Source: Planctomycetota bacterium
GTDB lineage: Bacteria > Planctomycetota > Phycisphaerae > UBA1845
Reading direction: 5' to 3'
Assembly (NCBI GenBank): GCA_022566435.1
Contig: JADFIX010000058.1
Location: 1,246-10,410 of the forward strand
DNA length: 9,165 bases
The translations under genes were made by a program, and so were the position numbers. Under the pieces are notes generated by a model. The model ran no database searches. It worked only from the letters and a program-made list of their open reading frames with translations, and was not told the origin of the DNA. Every line of letters starts with the position of its first letter. Positions within the stretch are counted from its first letter, which is position 1. This document shows positions 1-7,284 of the stretch, piece by piece.

Positions 1-2
1 GC

Positions 3-1874
3 GTGGCCATAGGCGCCTACGACCTAATCAATCGCCTCACTCGCAAGGACATATTCCCCGGCGCCGGAGTCTCCGACGACACCACGTTCGAGGACTACAA
101 ATACGACGGCCTGTCGCGCTTCATTCATGTTCAGGACAACGACTCGCTGGTCACCCGTAGCTACGACTCACTATCGCGGATCAGCCGTGAAACGCTCAAC
201 AGCCAAACCACGACCACGCTCTACGACGGTGTCGGCAACATGCTGTCCTGCACGTACCCCGGTGGTCGCGTGGTCGCGTGTACCTACGATGAGCTGGAAC
301 GTAAGAAGACGATTTCGGATCAAAGCGGCCAGATTGCAACCTACGATTACATCGGTCCGGATCGCGTCACGCGCCGTGAGTATGGCAACGGTACGCGGTC
401 CGTGTATAGATACGACGGAATAACCGGCATCGCCAATCCCGCCAACGATTTCGGCGTCAAGCGGCTGATCCGCACGACACATACGAAAACGGTAGACGGC
501 ACCGTCATCGACGACCGCACCTATACCTGGGATCAGATGTACAACAAGACCCAGCGTAAGGACGTGCGCACCGGCGGCCCGGAACTTACGCATGACTACA
601 CCTACGATTCGATCTACAGGCTGATTCGATCGGACAAGACGCCGCCCGGCGGCTCGGCGGATACAATCAACTACTCGCTGGACGGGGTGGGCAATCGCAC
701 CTCCGTAGCCGGTGGTCCCGATCCCGGTCCCTACACCATGGTCGCGACCGTGCCGGAGCCAGCCGACCGACAGACCAATCAGTACACGACGACCTCTGTC
801 GAGGCGCGCCTCTACGACAAGAACGGGAACCTGATTCGCATCGACGATGGTCAGCCGACACAACGAGCCATTGCCTACGACTACCGCAACCAAATGATCA
901 GCCACATCAACACGGCGACACTTGTCGCCACGACATATGCGTACGACGCGCTTGGCCGGCGGATCCAACGTGTCGTCAACGACGGTGCTGCGGAAACGAC
1001 GCGTTACTTCTACACCGATTGGCGCGTTTGCGAAGAGCAGGACGTGTCAAGTTCAACACTAGCCACGTACGTGATTGGCCGCTACATCGACGAAGTGCTT
1101 ACTATGCGCCGCGGGGGCGACGACTTCTTTCACCACACGGACGATCTGTACAGCGTCGTGGCAATCACAAATGCAAGCGATGCAGCCGTTGAGCGCTACG
1201 AGTACGAGGATTTTGGCGAACCGCTCTTTATGGATGCCAGCGTTGTTGTGATCGGGTCATCGGCAATCGGGAATCCCTACGCTTTTACGGGTCGCCGCTT
1301 CGATAATGAGACCGCTTGGTATTACTACCGAACACGCTATTTAGATCCCTTAGGAGGACGGTTTACGATACGTGACGATATCGGCATTTGGAGTGACTTG
1401 GCAACACTTGGTAACGGTTATGCATATGTTGCGAACCGTGCGGCTACCTTTCTCGACCCATTAGGGCGTCGAGGAACCCTGTGCGGAGGGAACCTTCAAG
1501 GCTCTCGCGAAGAGAGTTTGCGGCAGGCTGATGACTACGCTGAAGAGTACTTTGAGGACTTCTTGTCGTCAGGAAAGGACGTTATGGATCTTGCAACAAG
1601 GGAAAAACAATACCTGGAAGACAGACTGGAATTCGCGAAGCAAGAGGGAATTCGTGATTGGGGCGCCTACCTCCGTACACACGGGTTGCATGAGTTTAAC
1701 GTGCGATTCGGTACTCATCACGTCACGGGCGAACCGGGCACACACTACCCTGGACATCAGGACCGAGTCGATCTTCGGCGTAGTCTCATAGGGCATTTTA
1801 TTGCGGACGTGGTTAAGCCTGCGCCGCTCCCTCGCAGGAAGGCGGGAGGAAGAAGCTACGGAGCGCGGCGATGA
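3..1874 (+). CDS. Rhs/YD-repeat protein, C-terminal part (5' end outside window)
   Basis: The reading frame is open to the left edge, so the GTG at position 3 is probably an internal codon and the gene is 5'-truncated here. The visible 623 residues contain many YD-type repeats, for example YDGLSRF, YDSLSRI, YDGVGNML, YDELERK, YDKNGNLI and YDALGRRI. The Rhs-associated core follows at about residues 423-489 (FTGRRFDNETAWYYYRTRYL, then GRFTIRDDIG and a final DPLG at 485-488). In the family, YD repeats wind into a shell that encloses a variable C-terminal tip, often a toxin. The tip here is residues 489-623. It is acidic and helical at first, then His-rich (HEF, GTHHVTGEPGTHYPGH) with a basic tail. 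I do not recognise its activity. The core is slightly atypical: RDDIG where RDPIG is usual, and DPLGR where DPxGL is usual. Family call is secure; toxin role is inference. Confidence 0.93.
   Translation: MAIGAYDLINRLTRKDIFPGAGVSDDTTFEDYKYDGLSRFIHVQDNDSLVTRSYDSLSRISRETLNSQTTTTLYDGVGNMLSCTYPGGRVVACTYDELERKKTISDQSGQIATYDYIGPDRVTRREYGNGTRSVYRYDGITGIANPANDFGVKRLIRTTHTKTVDGTVIDDRTYTWDQMYNKTQRKDVRTGGPELTHDYTYDSIYRLIRSDKTPPGGSADTINYSLDGVGNRTSVAGGPDPGPYTMVATVPEPADRQTNQYTTTSVEARLYDKNGNLIRIDDGQPTQRAIAYDYRNQMISHINTATLVATTYAYDALGRRIQRVVNDGAAETTRYFYTDWRVCEEQDVSSSTLATYVIGRYIDEVLTMRRGGDDFFHHTDDLYSVVAITNASDAAVERYEYEDFGEPLFMDASVVVIGSSAIGNPYAFTGRRFDNETAWYYYRTRYLDPLGGRFTIRDDIGIWSDLATLGNGYAYVANRAATFLDPLGRRGTLCGGNLQGSREESLRQADDYAEEYFEDFLSSGKDVMDLATREKQYLEDRLEFAKQEGIRDWGAYLRTHGLHEFNVRFGTHHVTGEPGTHYPGHQDRVDLRRSLIGHFIADVVKPAPLPRRKAGGRSYGARR
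1455..1871 (+). other. Variable C-terminal tip of the Rhs protein (candidate effector domain)
   Basis: This is the segment after the last core motif DPLG (residues 485-488). In Rhs proteins this junction separates the conserved shell from an exchangeable tip. The tip is about 135 residues: a helical acidic part (about 500-555, rich in E, D, L and R), then a part with clustered histidines (HEF near 563, GTHH, GTHYPGH) that could bind metal or serve catalysis, and a basic end. The part from roughly 1380 to 1660 also looks more AT-rich than the upstream YD repeats, which fits tip exchange but is not conclusive. No known toxin family was recognised. Confidence 0.5.
1860..1863 (+). promoter_or_regulatory. 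Shine-Dalgarno GGAG for the 34-codon ORF
   Basis: GGAG lies 7 nt before the ATG at 1871, inside the last codons of the rhs gene. It supports initiation at the ATGA overlap rather than a chance ATG. Confidence 0.5.
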
Positions 1875-1975
1875 CCCGAGAATATGACGATGAAAAAGTC
1901 GGCGCGAGTAATTTGCGAAAGACGTTGGAAAGATCCTTTCGCGGAGGGCGCCTAAACCGAGTGCGTGGTGCTTAG
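1871..1975 (+). CDS. 34-residue ORF overlapping the rhs stop; candidate immunity peptide or immunity-gene remnant
   Basis: The ATG at 1871 overlaps the rhs stop TGA (1872-1874) as ATGA, and GGAG sits 7 nt upstream, so translation could be coupled to rhs. The product is 34 residues, starting MTREYDDEKVGASNLRKTL, with an acidic front and an Arg-rich back (seven Arg, two Lys in total). There is no membrane segment or recognised domain. A gene directly after an Rhs tip is normally the cognate immunity gene; at 34 residues this would be unusually short, so it may be a truncated remnant or a chance ORF. Its TAG stop (1973-1975) overlaps the Shine-Dalgarno of the next ORF. Confidence 0.4.
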   Translation: MTREYDDEKVGASNLRKTLERSFRGGRLNRVRGA

Positions 1976-1981
1976 GAGAAG
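1974..1981 (+). promoter_or_regulatory. Strong Shine-Dalgarno AGGAGAAG for the 122-codon ORF
   Basis: AGGAGAAG ends 7 nt before the ATG at 1989. It decides that start over the upstream in-frame GTG at 1965. It also overlaps the stop codon of the 34-codon ORF, so a ribosome finishing that ORF would sit on the next start. Confidence 0.65.
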
Positions 1982-1988
1982 TGCGACG

Positions 1989-2357
1989 ATGATCGACAGG
2001 TGCCATCAACTATTTCGGGCGGTGACAAGCGATTTGGCCACCGCAGATTCGACACTCCTGTGTGGGCTTTCGACTCGGTTTGGCCAGCTCGACGATTCGT
2101 GGAACGTCACTGTTAGCGACCAAACGGTTCAGGTCGAGCCGGACGACAGCTTCCGCATCCCTAACATCGCCGCGCCGGACCAGTTTGGCACGGAGGGCCC
2201 CGGCAGCGCGCCGGATTCACTCAGTGATGATTTCATTCGCGTGTTAGGTACGAGCACGCTTGACGGCATCACACCCAACCTATTCAACGATCATGTGCAA
2301 ATCGCCCATCAGCAAGATGCCTTCTTGTGCGACCCAATTGGAGAACCGGGACAATGA
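1989..2357 (+). CDS. Truncated paralogue of the leader domain of the following giant protein
   Basis: 122 residues from the ATG at 1989, chosen for its Shine-Dalgarno. It aligns without gaps with the first part of the downstream protein, starting at Met1: both start MI, share F9-R10, L16-A17, F31 and Q33, then match strongly over about 70 residues (DDSWNVTV against DESWTVTV, TVQVEPDDSFRIPN against TVQVEPDGSFRIPN, LSDDFIRV in both). Similarity fades after the QI near residue 103, and the ORF stops where the giant gene begins (ATGA overlap at 2354). The segment matching the signal-peptide core contains Asp15 and Asp20 and is not hydrophobic, so export looks unlikely. It also lacks every downstream domain. 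Most likely this is a decaying partial duplication that still has an open frame; a small expressed protein is the alternative. Confidence 0.6.
   Translation: MIDRCHQLFRAVTSDLATADSTLLCGLSTRFGQLDDSWNVTVSDQTVQVEPDDSFRIPNIAAPDQFGTEGPGSAPDSLSDDFIRVLGTSTLDGITPNLFNDHVQIAHQQDAFLCDPIGEPGQ
2340..2345 (+). promoter_or_regulatory. Shine-Dalgarno GGAGAA for the giant surface-protein gene
   Basis: GGAGAA lies 8 nt before the ATG at 2354. It favours that start over the in-frame GTG at 2327, and so places the signal peptide at the true N-terminus. It lies within the last codons of the preceding ORF. Confidence 0.6.
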
Positions 2358-5300
2358 TCACAAATGTGACCCGACGGTTTCGATCAAGATCCAGGATGTT
2401 GGCCATCCCAATATTGATGGTTCTTGCAAGAAATCAGGCAAGCTTTGCCCAACTCGACGAATCCTGGACGGTCACGGTCAACGGCCAAACGGTCCAGGTC
2501 GAGCCGGACGGCAGCTTCCGCATCCCCAACGTCGCCGCTCCGGACCTGTTCGGGCCTGATGGACCCGGCAGCGCACGTGATTTTCTCAGCGATGATTTTA
2601 TTCGTGTGGTGGCTACGAGCACCTTCAACGGAATCACGCGCTACGCCTTCGGCGAATGCTTTCAGATCCGCCAGGGAGAGACATTCACGGTGGAAGACTT
2701 GACCGTGAAGGATTTCCCACCGGTTCCCGTCTCGCTCTCGATTGCTCCCGACACACCGACGTTGACTGCGATCGGCGAAACCACCCAAATTCGGGTGACC
2801 GGTACATTGCTGGACGGTACCACGCAGGATTTGACTCAGCGCAACTCATGCACCATCTACCGCACCAGCAACCCAGCCATTGCGACCGTTGCTGCGGACG
2901 GCCTTGTCACCGCTGTGAGCGCGGGCCCGGTATTCATCGTCGCCACGAACGGCGGTGCGACGGCTGTTGCGCGCCTTCAAGTCGCCCCCGGCGATCCGCT
3001 AACGACGTTGGAGGGGTTTGTACAGTTTGAGGACGGTATCCCGGCACAAGGCGCCACCGTGGAAATCGATCTTTCGCCGGAAATCCGCATGACGGATGCC
3101 AGCGGCCATTTTTCGTTCTCGGGAATCCCCAGCCTGCTTTCCCCTGTCGTCCTGAGCGCAACGCTTCAGGTCGGCGCGGACGCTTTCTTGGGAACGACCG
3201 GCTCCATAGCGCTCGTGCCGGGCGGACTCACTGACGCTGGCGTGATCAGCCTGATTGGCCAGGACGCCGGCGCTGGACCCATGATCTTGTCAGGTATGTC
3301 TCCTGAACAGGCGGGCTCTGCAGGACAGGAGCTCATTCGCGATGTCTTATCCTTTGTAGTAGTCGAGTCAACACTTCACCCAATGCCCGGGCGCATCGCC
3401 ATGTTGGGCGGAAACAACACGATCGCAAACACCGTCAGATCAATAGCTGAGGAACTTGGTTACCAGTTGGATCACTACAGGGGTACGTTTGTCGCACTTG
3501 TAAATCTTGATCCGGACACTTCTATTTACGATGCCATCTACATGCCCACCAGCTCCGCCAACTTATCCGGCGGATTAACCTCCTTTGAGATGCTCTTTCT
3601 TAATGAACAGACATCCCACCTTGCTAGGTTCGTCAATGCCGGGGGCGGCTTGGCGGCGTTTTCCCAAAACGTGTCCGGGGGATACGGATGGATTACCCTC
3701 GAAGGTCTTCCAACGGAAGATGTTTCAGACTCTTTCGGTTCTAGCCTGACCGCCCAAGGCATGACTCTCTTCAGTTCCTCCGCAGAAGCCCTTAACTACC
3801 ATACACAATTTCTCGGGCCCGAAGGATTCTACGGAATGTCGGTGCTAGCGAGAGCTCTGTCGGGCACGCCCGTAATTATCGGTGGTCTTGCCACGCTACC
3901 CCGCGACTGCAACCGCAATGATATTGAGGATGCCTCCGAACTAGCAGATGGCGTCAGCCCCGATTGTAATCGAAACGGTATACCTGACGCTTGCGATCTA
4001 CAGTTCCATAGAAGCGGCGACTGCAATAACACGGCTATTCCCGATGAGTGCGAAATTGATCGGAGCGGCACATCACCCGCCGGGGATCAGTTCTGTGTCG
4101 AGAATTGCGTCCCGGATTGTAACGGGAACGGTATTTTGGATACTTGTGAGGCGGATTGTAACAGTAATGGTATTCCGGATGAATGCGACATTGACCGGAA
4201 CAGTAGTGCGTCCGGGGGGCCGTACTTCTGCATTGAGGCATGCGATCCGGATTGCAACGACAATGGTATTCCGGATGCCTGCGAGGACTGCAACGGAAAC
4301 GGTATCGCCGACGCATGTGACGTCGCCACGGGAACAAGTATCGACTGCGACGAGGACGCAGTGCTAGATGATTGTGAGATCGGTGGAACACTGGTCGGCC
4401 CGAACCTTAACTTTCTGACCAGATTGGATGCAGCGAGCGGGCGCGCGAGCGCCATTTCCGGTCTCGGGCTACGTGGATTCGCCAATGTAACTGGCATGGC
4501 ATTCGACCCTATTAACAATATCCTGTACGCAGCCGACGGAGTTGGCGGAACTCGGCAGCTAATCAAGGTTGATGGATTTACTGGGTTTGCGGAAACCATT
4601 GGGCCTATCGGCATCGACAGGATCGAGGCATTGGCGTTCGATCCCAATACCGTGACCCTCTACGCAATTGAGGATGGTGGCGACGTTGACCGATTGCTCC
4701 AGGTCAATCGAATAACGGGTGTCGGTACCGTGATCGGCTCGCTGGGCTTCGGAGGAGTAGAGGGACTGGCGTTCGACACGAACACTAATATCTTGTTCGG
4801 AGTCAACAGAACCTTCCTGATCTCAATTAATCCGGTAACCGGCGCCGGCACGGCGGTTGGCCCCCATGGAGCTTCAGTTGAGGATGGATTGGCCTTCGAT
4901 GCGAACACGAGTACGCTGTTGGCTACCGGGGGCACGAACCTTCTGACGATCGATACGGCCACCGGGCGTGCGTCAGTAGTTGGGGTTACAGGGTTTCAAG
5001 CCCAAGAAGCCCTCGCGTTTGATCCCAATAGCGATACACTCTATGCGGCAGATGAGATCACTGACCAACTCGTGACGCTGTCGACGTCGACCGGTGAGGC
5101 CTCGGCGATTGGGTCCTTCGGCTTTGGAATCGTTCATGGACTCGCGTTCGATTTCACGACGAATACTCTATTTGGTACGAATCTGGCATTATTCGGTGGA
5201 TCCGATATCTTAATTCGTGTCGACCTCATCACAGGGCAGGGGACTGCGGTTGGCCAACTCGGCATGAACAAAGTTGGGGGATTGGCATTTGATCCGAACG

Positions 5301-6781
5301 GTGGCATGCTCTATGGAGCCAACCACGGTAGTTCTATCTCCACCATTAGCGAGTTAGTTGTTATTGACACCGAGACAGGGGCGGCGAATCTCATTGGATC
5401 GATCGGTTTCGGAAACGTGTTTGGACTTGCTTTCGATCATCTGGCCGGAACTCTCTACGGAGTGAATGGGAGCGAGTTAATCGCGATCGATCCGAGTTCG
5501 GGAATCGGCACCCTCGTCGGACCGATCGGCTTCTCACGAGTCGAGGCGCTCGCGTTCGATCCATCCCGGGCTGTCCTATACGGTACCCAGACATCGCTTT
5601 CCGGATCGCACTTGATCCGTATCGATTCCGCAACGGGTGTAGGGACTTCCATCGGAATCTTGCCAGACTTCTTTTCCGTGGAGGGCTTGGCATATATCCC
5701 GAACACAGACACGCTAGTCGGAGCGGAAGAGCTCTCTGATCAATTGTTCGCGCTGGACGTCACAACGGCTTCTGTATCTTCTATCGGTGCTTTGGGCTTC
5801 ACAAATATGGAGGCCGTTGCATTCGATCGCAACACGAGAAGGCTCTATGGTCTGGATCGAAACTCGCGTCAATTGGTGCTGATAGACGCCGCGCACGGTA
5901 TACTCAGGACGCTTGGCAGGGTGGATGAGCGCGTGGAAGGGCTTGCTTTTGATCCGAATGCTAATGTTCTGTACGGGGCAACAAGAGACTCTCTGTATAG
6001 TATTGATACCACGACTGCCGATTCCACACTTGTAGGGAGCATCGGATTTTCGAGCATAAGAGGATTGGCATTCGATTCGACAACCGACATGCTTTACGGA
6101 TCCGAGATTGCTAGCGACCAACTGATTGAGATCGACACGAACACGGGGATTGGGTCTCCAATAGGTCCGTTGGGCTTCGACCTGGTCTTTGGTCTAGCGT
6201 TTGACGCGAGAAGTGATACTCTCTTTGGCACAGATCGGAAAACCAATCAGCTCCTAACGATTGATCGGTCGACTGGCGCCGGAACGGCAAGAGGCTCAAC
6301 GCAGTACACTTTCATCGGGGGACTGGCCTTCTTGGACGGAGATTGTAACGCTACTGGTATCCCTGATGAGTGCGATGTTGCGGACGGCATAAGCGAGGAC
6401 TGCAATGCTAACAGTACTCCGGACGAATGTGAACCGGATTGTCAACCGAATGGCATGGCTGATGAATGCGACATTCGCGATAACATCAGTACGGATTGCA
6501 ATCGTAACGGCACACCGGACGAGTGCGAGCCGTCCGTCGATTGCAACAACAACGGTGCGTTTGACGCGTGTGATATACTCAACGGTCTAAGTGCGGACTG
6601 CAACGAAAACCGTGTACCCGACGAGTGCGAGTCGCCCAATCCCAATACCGTGGGCGGTTGCTGCGACGAAGCCACTGGAGTTTGTACGGTTGAGACTGAA
6701 CCGAACTGCATCGGCGGCGGCCTGATCTACTTGGGCAACTGCATCAGTTGCTTGTCTGGCGGATGCGATGCCGGTGATTGA
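2354..6781 (+). CDS. Giant exported multidomain protein: Ig-like, Asp/Cys repeats, 14-unit beta-propeller
   Basis: 1,475 residues from the ATG at 2354 (Shine-Dalgarno 8 nt upstream, ATGA overlap with the previous ORF). A signal peptide is visible: Arg-rich residues 7-14, hydrophobic core MLAIPILMVLA (15-25), likely cut after ASFA at 32. Then come a leader domain (33-125), a BIG2-type Ig-like domain (126-210; NPAIATVAADGLVTAVSAG), a carboxypeptidase-regulatory-like domain (216-300; GATVEI...TDASGHFSFSGIP), an unassigned domain (307-517), eight DCNxNGIPDECE-type repeats (518-678), fourteen propeller units (679-1329), six more Asp/Cys repeats (1330-1430), and a Cys-rich tail from 1434 (GGCCD...CISC). 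There is no catalytic motif and no membrane anchor or sorting signal at the C-terminus. The many Cys fit an oxidising, extracytoplasmic place. A role in adhesion or surface structure is inference. Confidence 0.93.
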   Translation: MITNVTRRFRSRSRMLAIPILMVLARNQASFAQLDESWTVTVNGQTVQVEPDGSFRIPNVAAPDLFGPDGPGSARDFLSDDFIRVVATSTFNGITRYAFGECFQIRQGETFTVEDLTVKDFPPVPVSLSIAPDTPTLTAIGETTQIRVTGTLLDGTTQDLTQRNSCTIYRTSNPAIATVAADGLVTAVSAGPVFIVATNGGATAVARLQVAPGDPLTTLEGFVQFEDGIPAQGATVEIDLSPEIRMTDASGHFSFSGIPSLLSPVVLSATLQVGADAFLGTTGSIALVPGGLTDAGVISLIGQDAGAGPMILSGMSPEQAGSAGQELIRDVLSFVVVESTLHPMPGRIAMLGGNNTIANTVRSIAEELGYQLDHYRGTFVALVNLDPDTSIYDAIYMPTSSANLSGGLTSFEMLFLNEQTSHLARFVNAGGGLAAFSQNVSGGYGWITLEGLPTEDVSDSFGSSLTAQGMTLFSSSAEALNYHTQFLGPEGFYGMSVLARALSGTPVIIGGLATLPRDCNRNDIEDASELADGVSPDCNRNGIPDACDLQFHRSGDCNNTAIPDECEIDRSGTSPAGDQFCVENCVPDCNGNGILDTCEADCNSNGIPDECDIDRNSSASGGPYFCIEACDPDCNDNGIPDACEDCNGNGIADACDVATGTSIDCDEDAVLDDCEIGGTLVGPNLNFLTRLDAASGRASAISGLGLRGFANVTGMAFDPINNILYAADGVGGTRQLIKVDGFTGFAETIGPIGIDRIEALAFDPNTVTLYAIEDGGDVDRLLQVNRITGVGTVIGSLGFGGVEGLAFDTNTNILFGVNRTFLISINPVTGAGTAVGPHGASVEDGLAFDANTSTLLATGGTNLLTIDTATGRASVVGVTGFQAQEALAFDPNSDTLYAADEITDQLVTLSTSTGEASAIGSFGFGIVHGLAFDFTTNTLFGTNLALFGGSDILIRVDLITGQGTAVGQLGMNKVGGLAFDPNGGMLYGANHGSSISTISELVVIDTETGAANLIGSIGFGNVFGLAFDHLAGTLYGVNGSELIAIDPSSGIGTLVGPIGFSRVEALAFDPSRAVLYGTQTSLSGSHLIRIDSATGVGTSIGILPDFFSVEGLAYIPNTDTLVGAEELSDQLFALDVTTASVSSIGALGFTNMEAVAFDRNTRRLYGLDRNSRQLVLIDAAHGILRTLGRVDERVEGLAFDPNANVLYGATRDSLYSIDTTTADSTLVGSIGFSSIRGLAFDSTTDMLYGSEIASDQLIEIDTNTGIGSPIGPLGFDLVFGLAFDARSDTLFGTDRKTNQLLTIDRSTGAGTARGSTQYTFIGGLAFLDGDCNATGIPDECDVADGISEDCNANSTPDECEPDCQPNGMADECDIRDNISTDCNRNGTPDECEPSVDCNNNGAFDACDILNGLSADCNENRVPDECESPNPNTVGGCCDEATGVCTVETEPNCIGGGLIYLGNCISCLSGGCDAGD
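3905..4387 (+). repeat. First Asp/Cys repeat array (8 units), calcium-binding-like
   Basis: Eight units of the form DCNxNGIPDECE occur inside the giant protein (residues 518-678), for example DCNRNGIPDACD, DCNGNGILDTCE, DCNSNGIPDECD and DCNDNGIPDACE. The spaced Asp/Asn/Glu positions resemble the calcium loops of thrombospondin-type-3 and dockerin-like repeats, with a Cys pair in most units. The first unit (DCNRNDIEDASE) lacks the second Cys and the eighth (DCDEDAVLDDCE) is degenerate. Two units carry longer linkers with extra Cys. Calcium binding is inferred from pattern only. Confidence 0.8.
4388..6340 (+). repeat. Fourteen tandem beta-propeller units of 41-48 residues
   Basis: The protein repeats a unit of the form GLAFDPNTxTLYGxxxxxxQLLxIDxxTGxGTxIGxLGFxxVE. 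I count fourteen full units of 45, 45, 41, 41, 43, 47, 48, 41, 46, 43, 42, 41, 43 and 43 residues. A half unit (LTRLDAASGRASAISG) precedes them and a lone GLAF strand follows. Half units at both ends suit ring closure by strand sharing. The pattern resembles NHL/YVTN-type propeller blades. DNA identity between units is low, so the expansion is old. Confidence 0.85.
6341..6640 (+). repeat. Second Asp/Cys repeat array (6 units)
   Basis: Six further units follow the propeller (residues 1330-1430): DCNATGIPDECD, DCNANSTPDECE, DCQPNGMADECD, DCNRNGTPDECE, DCNNNGAFDACD and DCNENRVPDECE. They match the first array in type, so the propeller is framed by two arrays of the same family. The tail after them (GGCCDEATGVCTVE...CIGGG...GNCISC) is a separate Cys-rich motif. 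Confidence 0.8.
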
Positions 6782-6978
6782 GCTGCCCATAGCAAGAATA
6801 CCATCCGATCAGAATTCGATGTCAAGAGCCCGAATACCTCGCGGAGCCCGACAGCCAAGTGGACAGCTCATCAGATCATCGAAGCAGTTCCCGAAGATGA
6901 GGCGCCGCGCTCCTTTTGCTTAGGCACAAATCGGTTCAAACCTTTTTAGAGCTCATCGATTGGTCAAACCCATCCAAT
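6782..6978. other. Gene-free spacer after the giant gene
   Basis: I see no convincing gene, RNA or intrinsic terminator here. A small sequence with internal repeats lies at 6933-6970: GGTTCAAACC (6933-6942, itself an inverted repeat GGTT-CA-AACC) and GGTCAAACC (6962-6970), separated by a T run and 13-14 nt. Confidence 0.5.
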
Positions 6979-7281
6979 ATGAAGAACTCGATCATGCAAC
7001 AGAAAGGCGATTTCCAAGAGAAACAAAACTCGAACAAGACCGGTCAATTCGTGCCGCAAGACCGTAGCGGGGATGGCCTTCGTCCGAACGAACGGTCGGT
7101 CGGTGCTCGCGCGGATGCGCCGGAACTATTCCAACCCATTCCACTTAAGCCGTGCGTGGACTGCGCCGCGACGTATGATCCCGACACAAATTACGCGCAT
7201 GTTCTCGCGTCCTTGCTTCCGTTGCTTGCGACGCATGATGCCGAGCGAAGAGATCGCCCAGCACATCAGCGTGCCCGCTGA
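6979..7281 (+). CDS. Hypothetical small protein (weak ORF)
   Basis: 100 residues from the ATG at 6979; the frame also opens from a TTG at 6916. No Shine-Dalgarno is visible before either. The N-terminal half is polar and Gln/Asn/Lys-rich (MKNSIMQQKGDFQEKQNSNK), the middle has CVDC, and the end is Arg-rich. Codon third positions are moderately GC-rich, as expected for a gene here, but I recognise no family. It is convergent with the recombinase, the two stops being 3 nt apart. It could be a real small gene, a remnant, or chance. Confidence 0.3.
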   Translation: MKNSIMQQKGDFQEKQNSNKTGQFVPQDRSGDGLRPNERSVGARADAPELFQPIPLKPCVDCAATYDPDTNYAHVLASLLPLLATHDAERRDRPAHQRAR

Positions 7282-7284
7282 TTC

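Noticed and set aside
171..968. Long minus-strand frame of 265 codons opposite the rhs gene
   Set aside because: It mirrors the strongly supported YD-repeat gene; long opposite frames are expected with this codon use, and the product resembles no family.
3905..4387. CRISPR-like or DNA-level tandem repeat
   Set aside because: The repetition is at protein level (Asp/Cys motifs) with irregular spacing and variable codons inside an open frame.
6899..6917. GC-rich GAGGCGCCGCGCTCC followed by TTTT as an intrinsic terminator
   Set aside because: The only pairing (GCGC with GCGC) would leave a one-base loop, and the flanks do not pair, so no stable hairpin forms.
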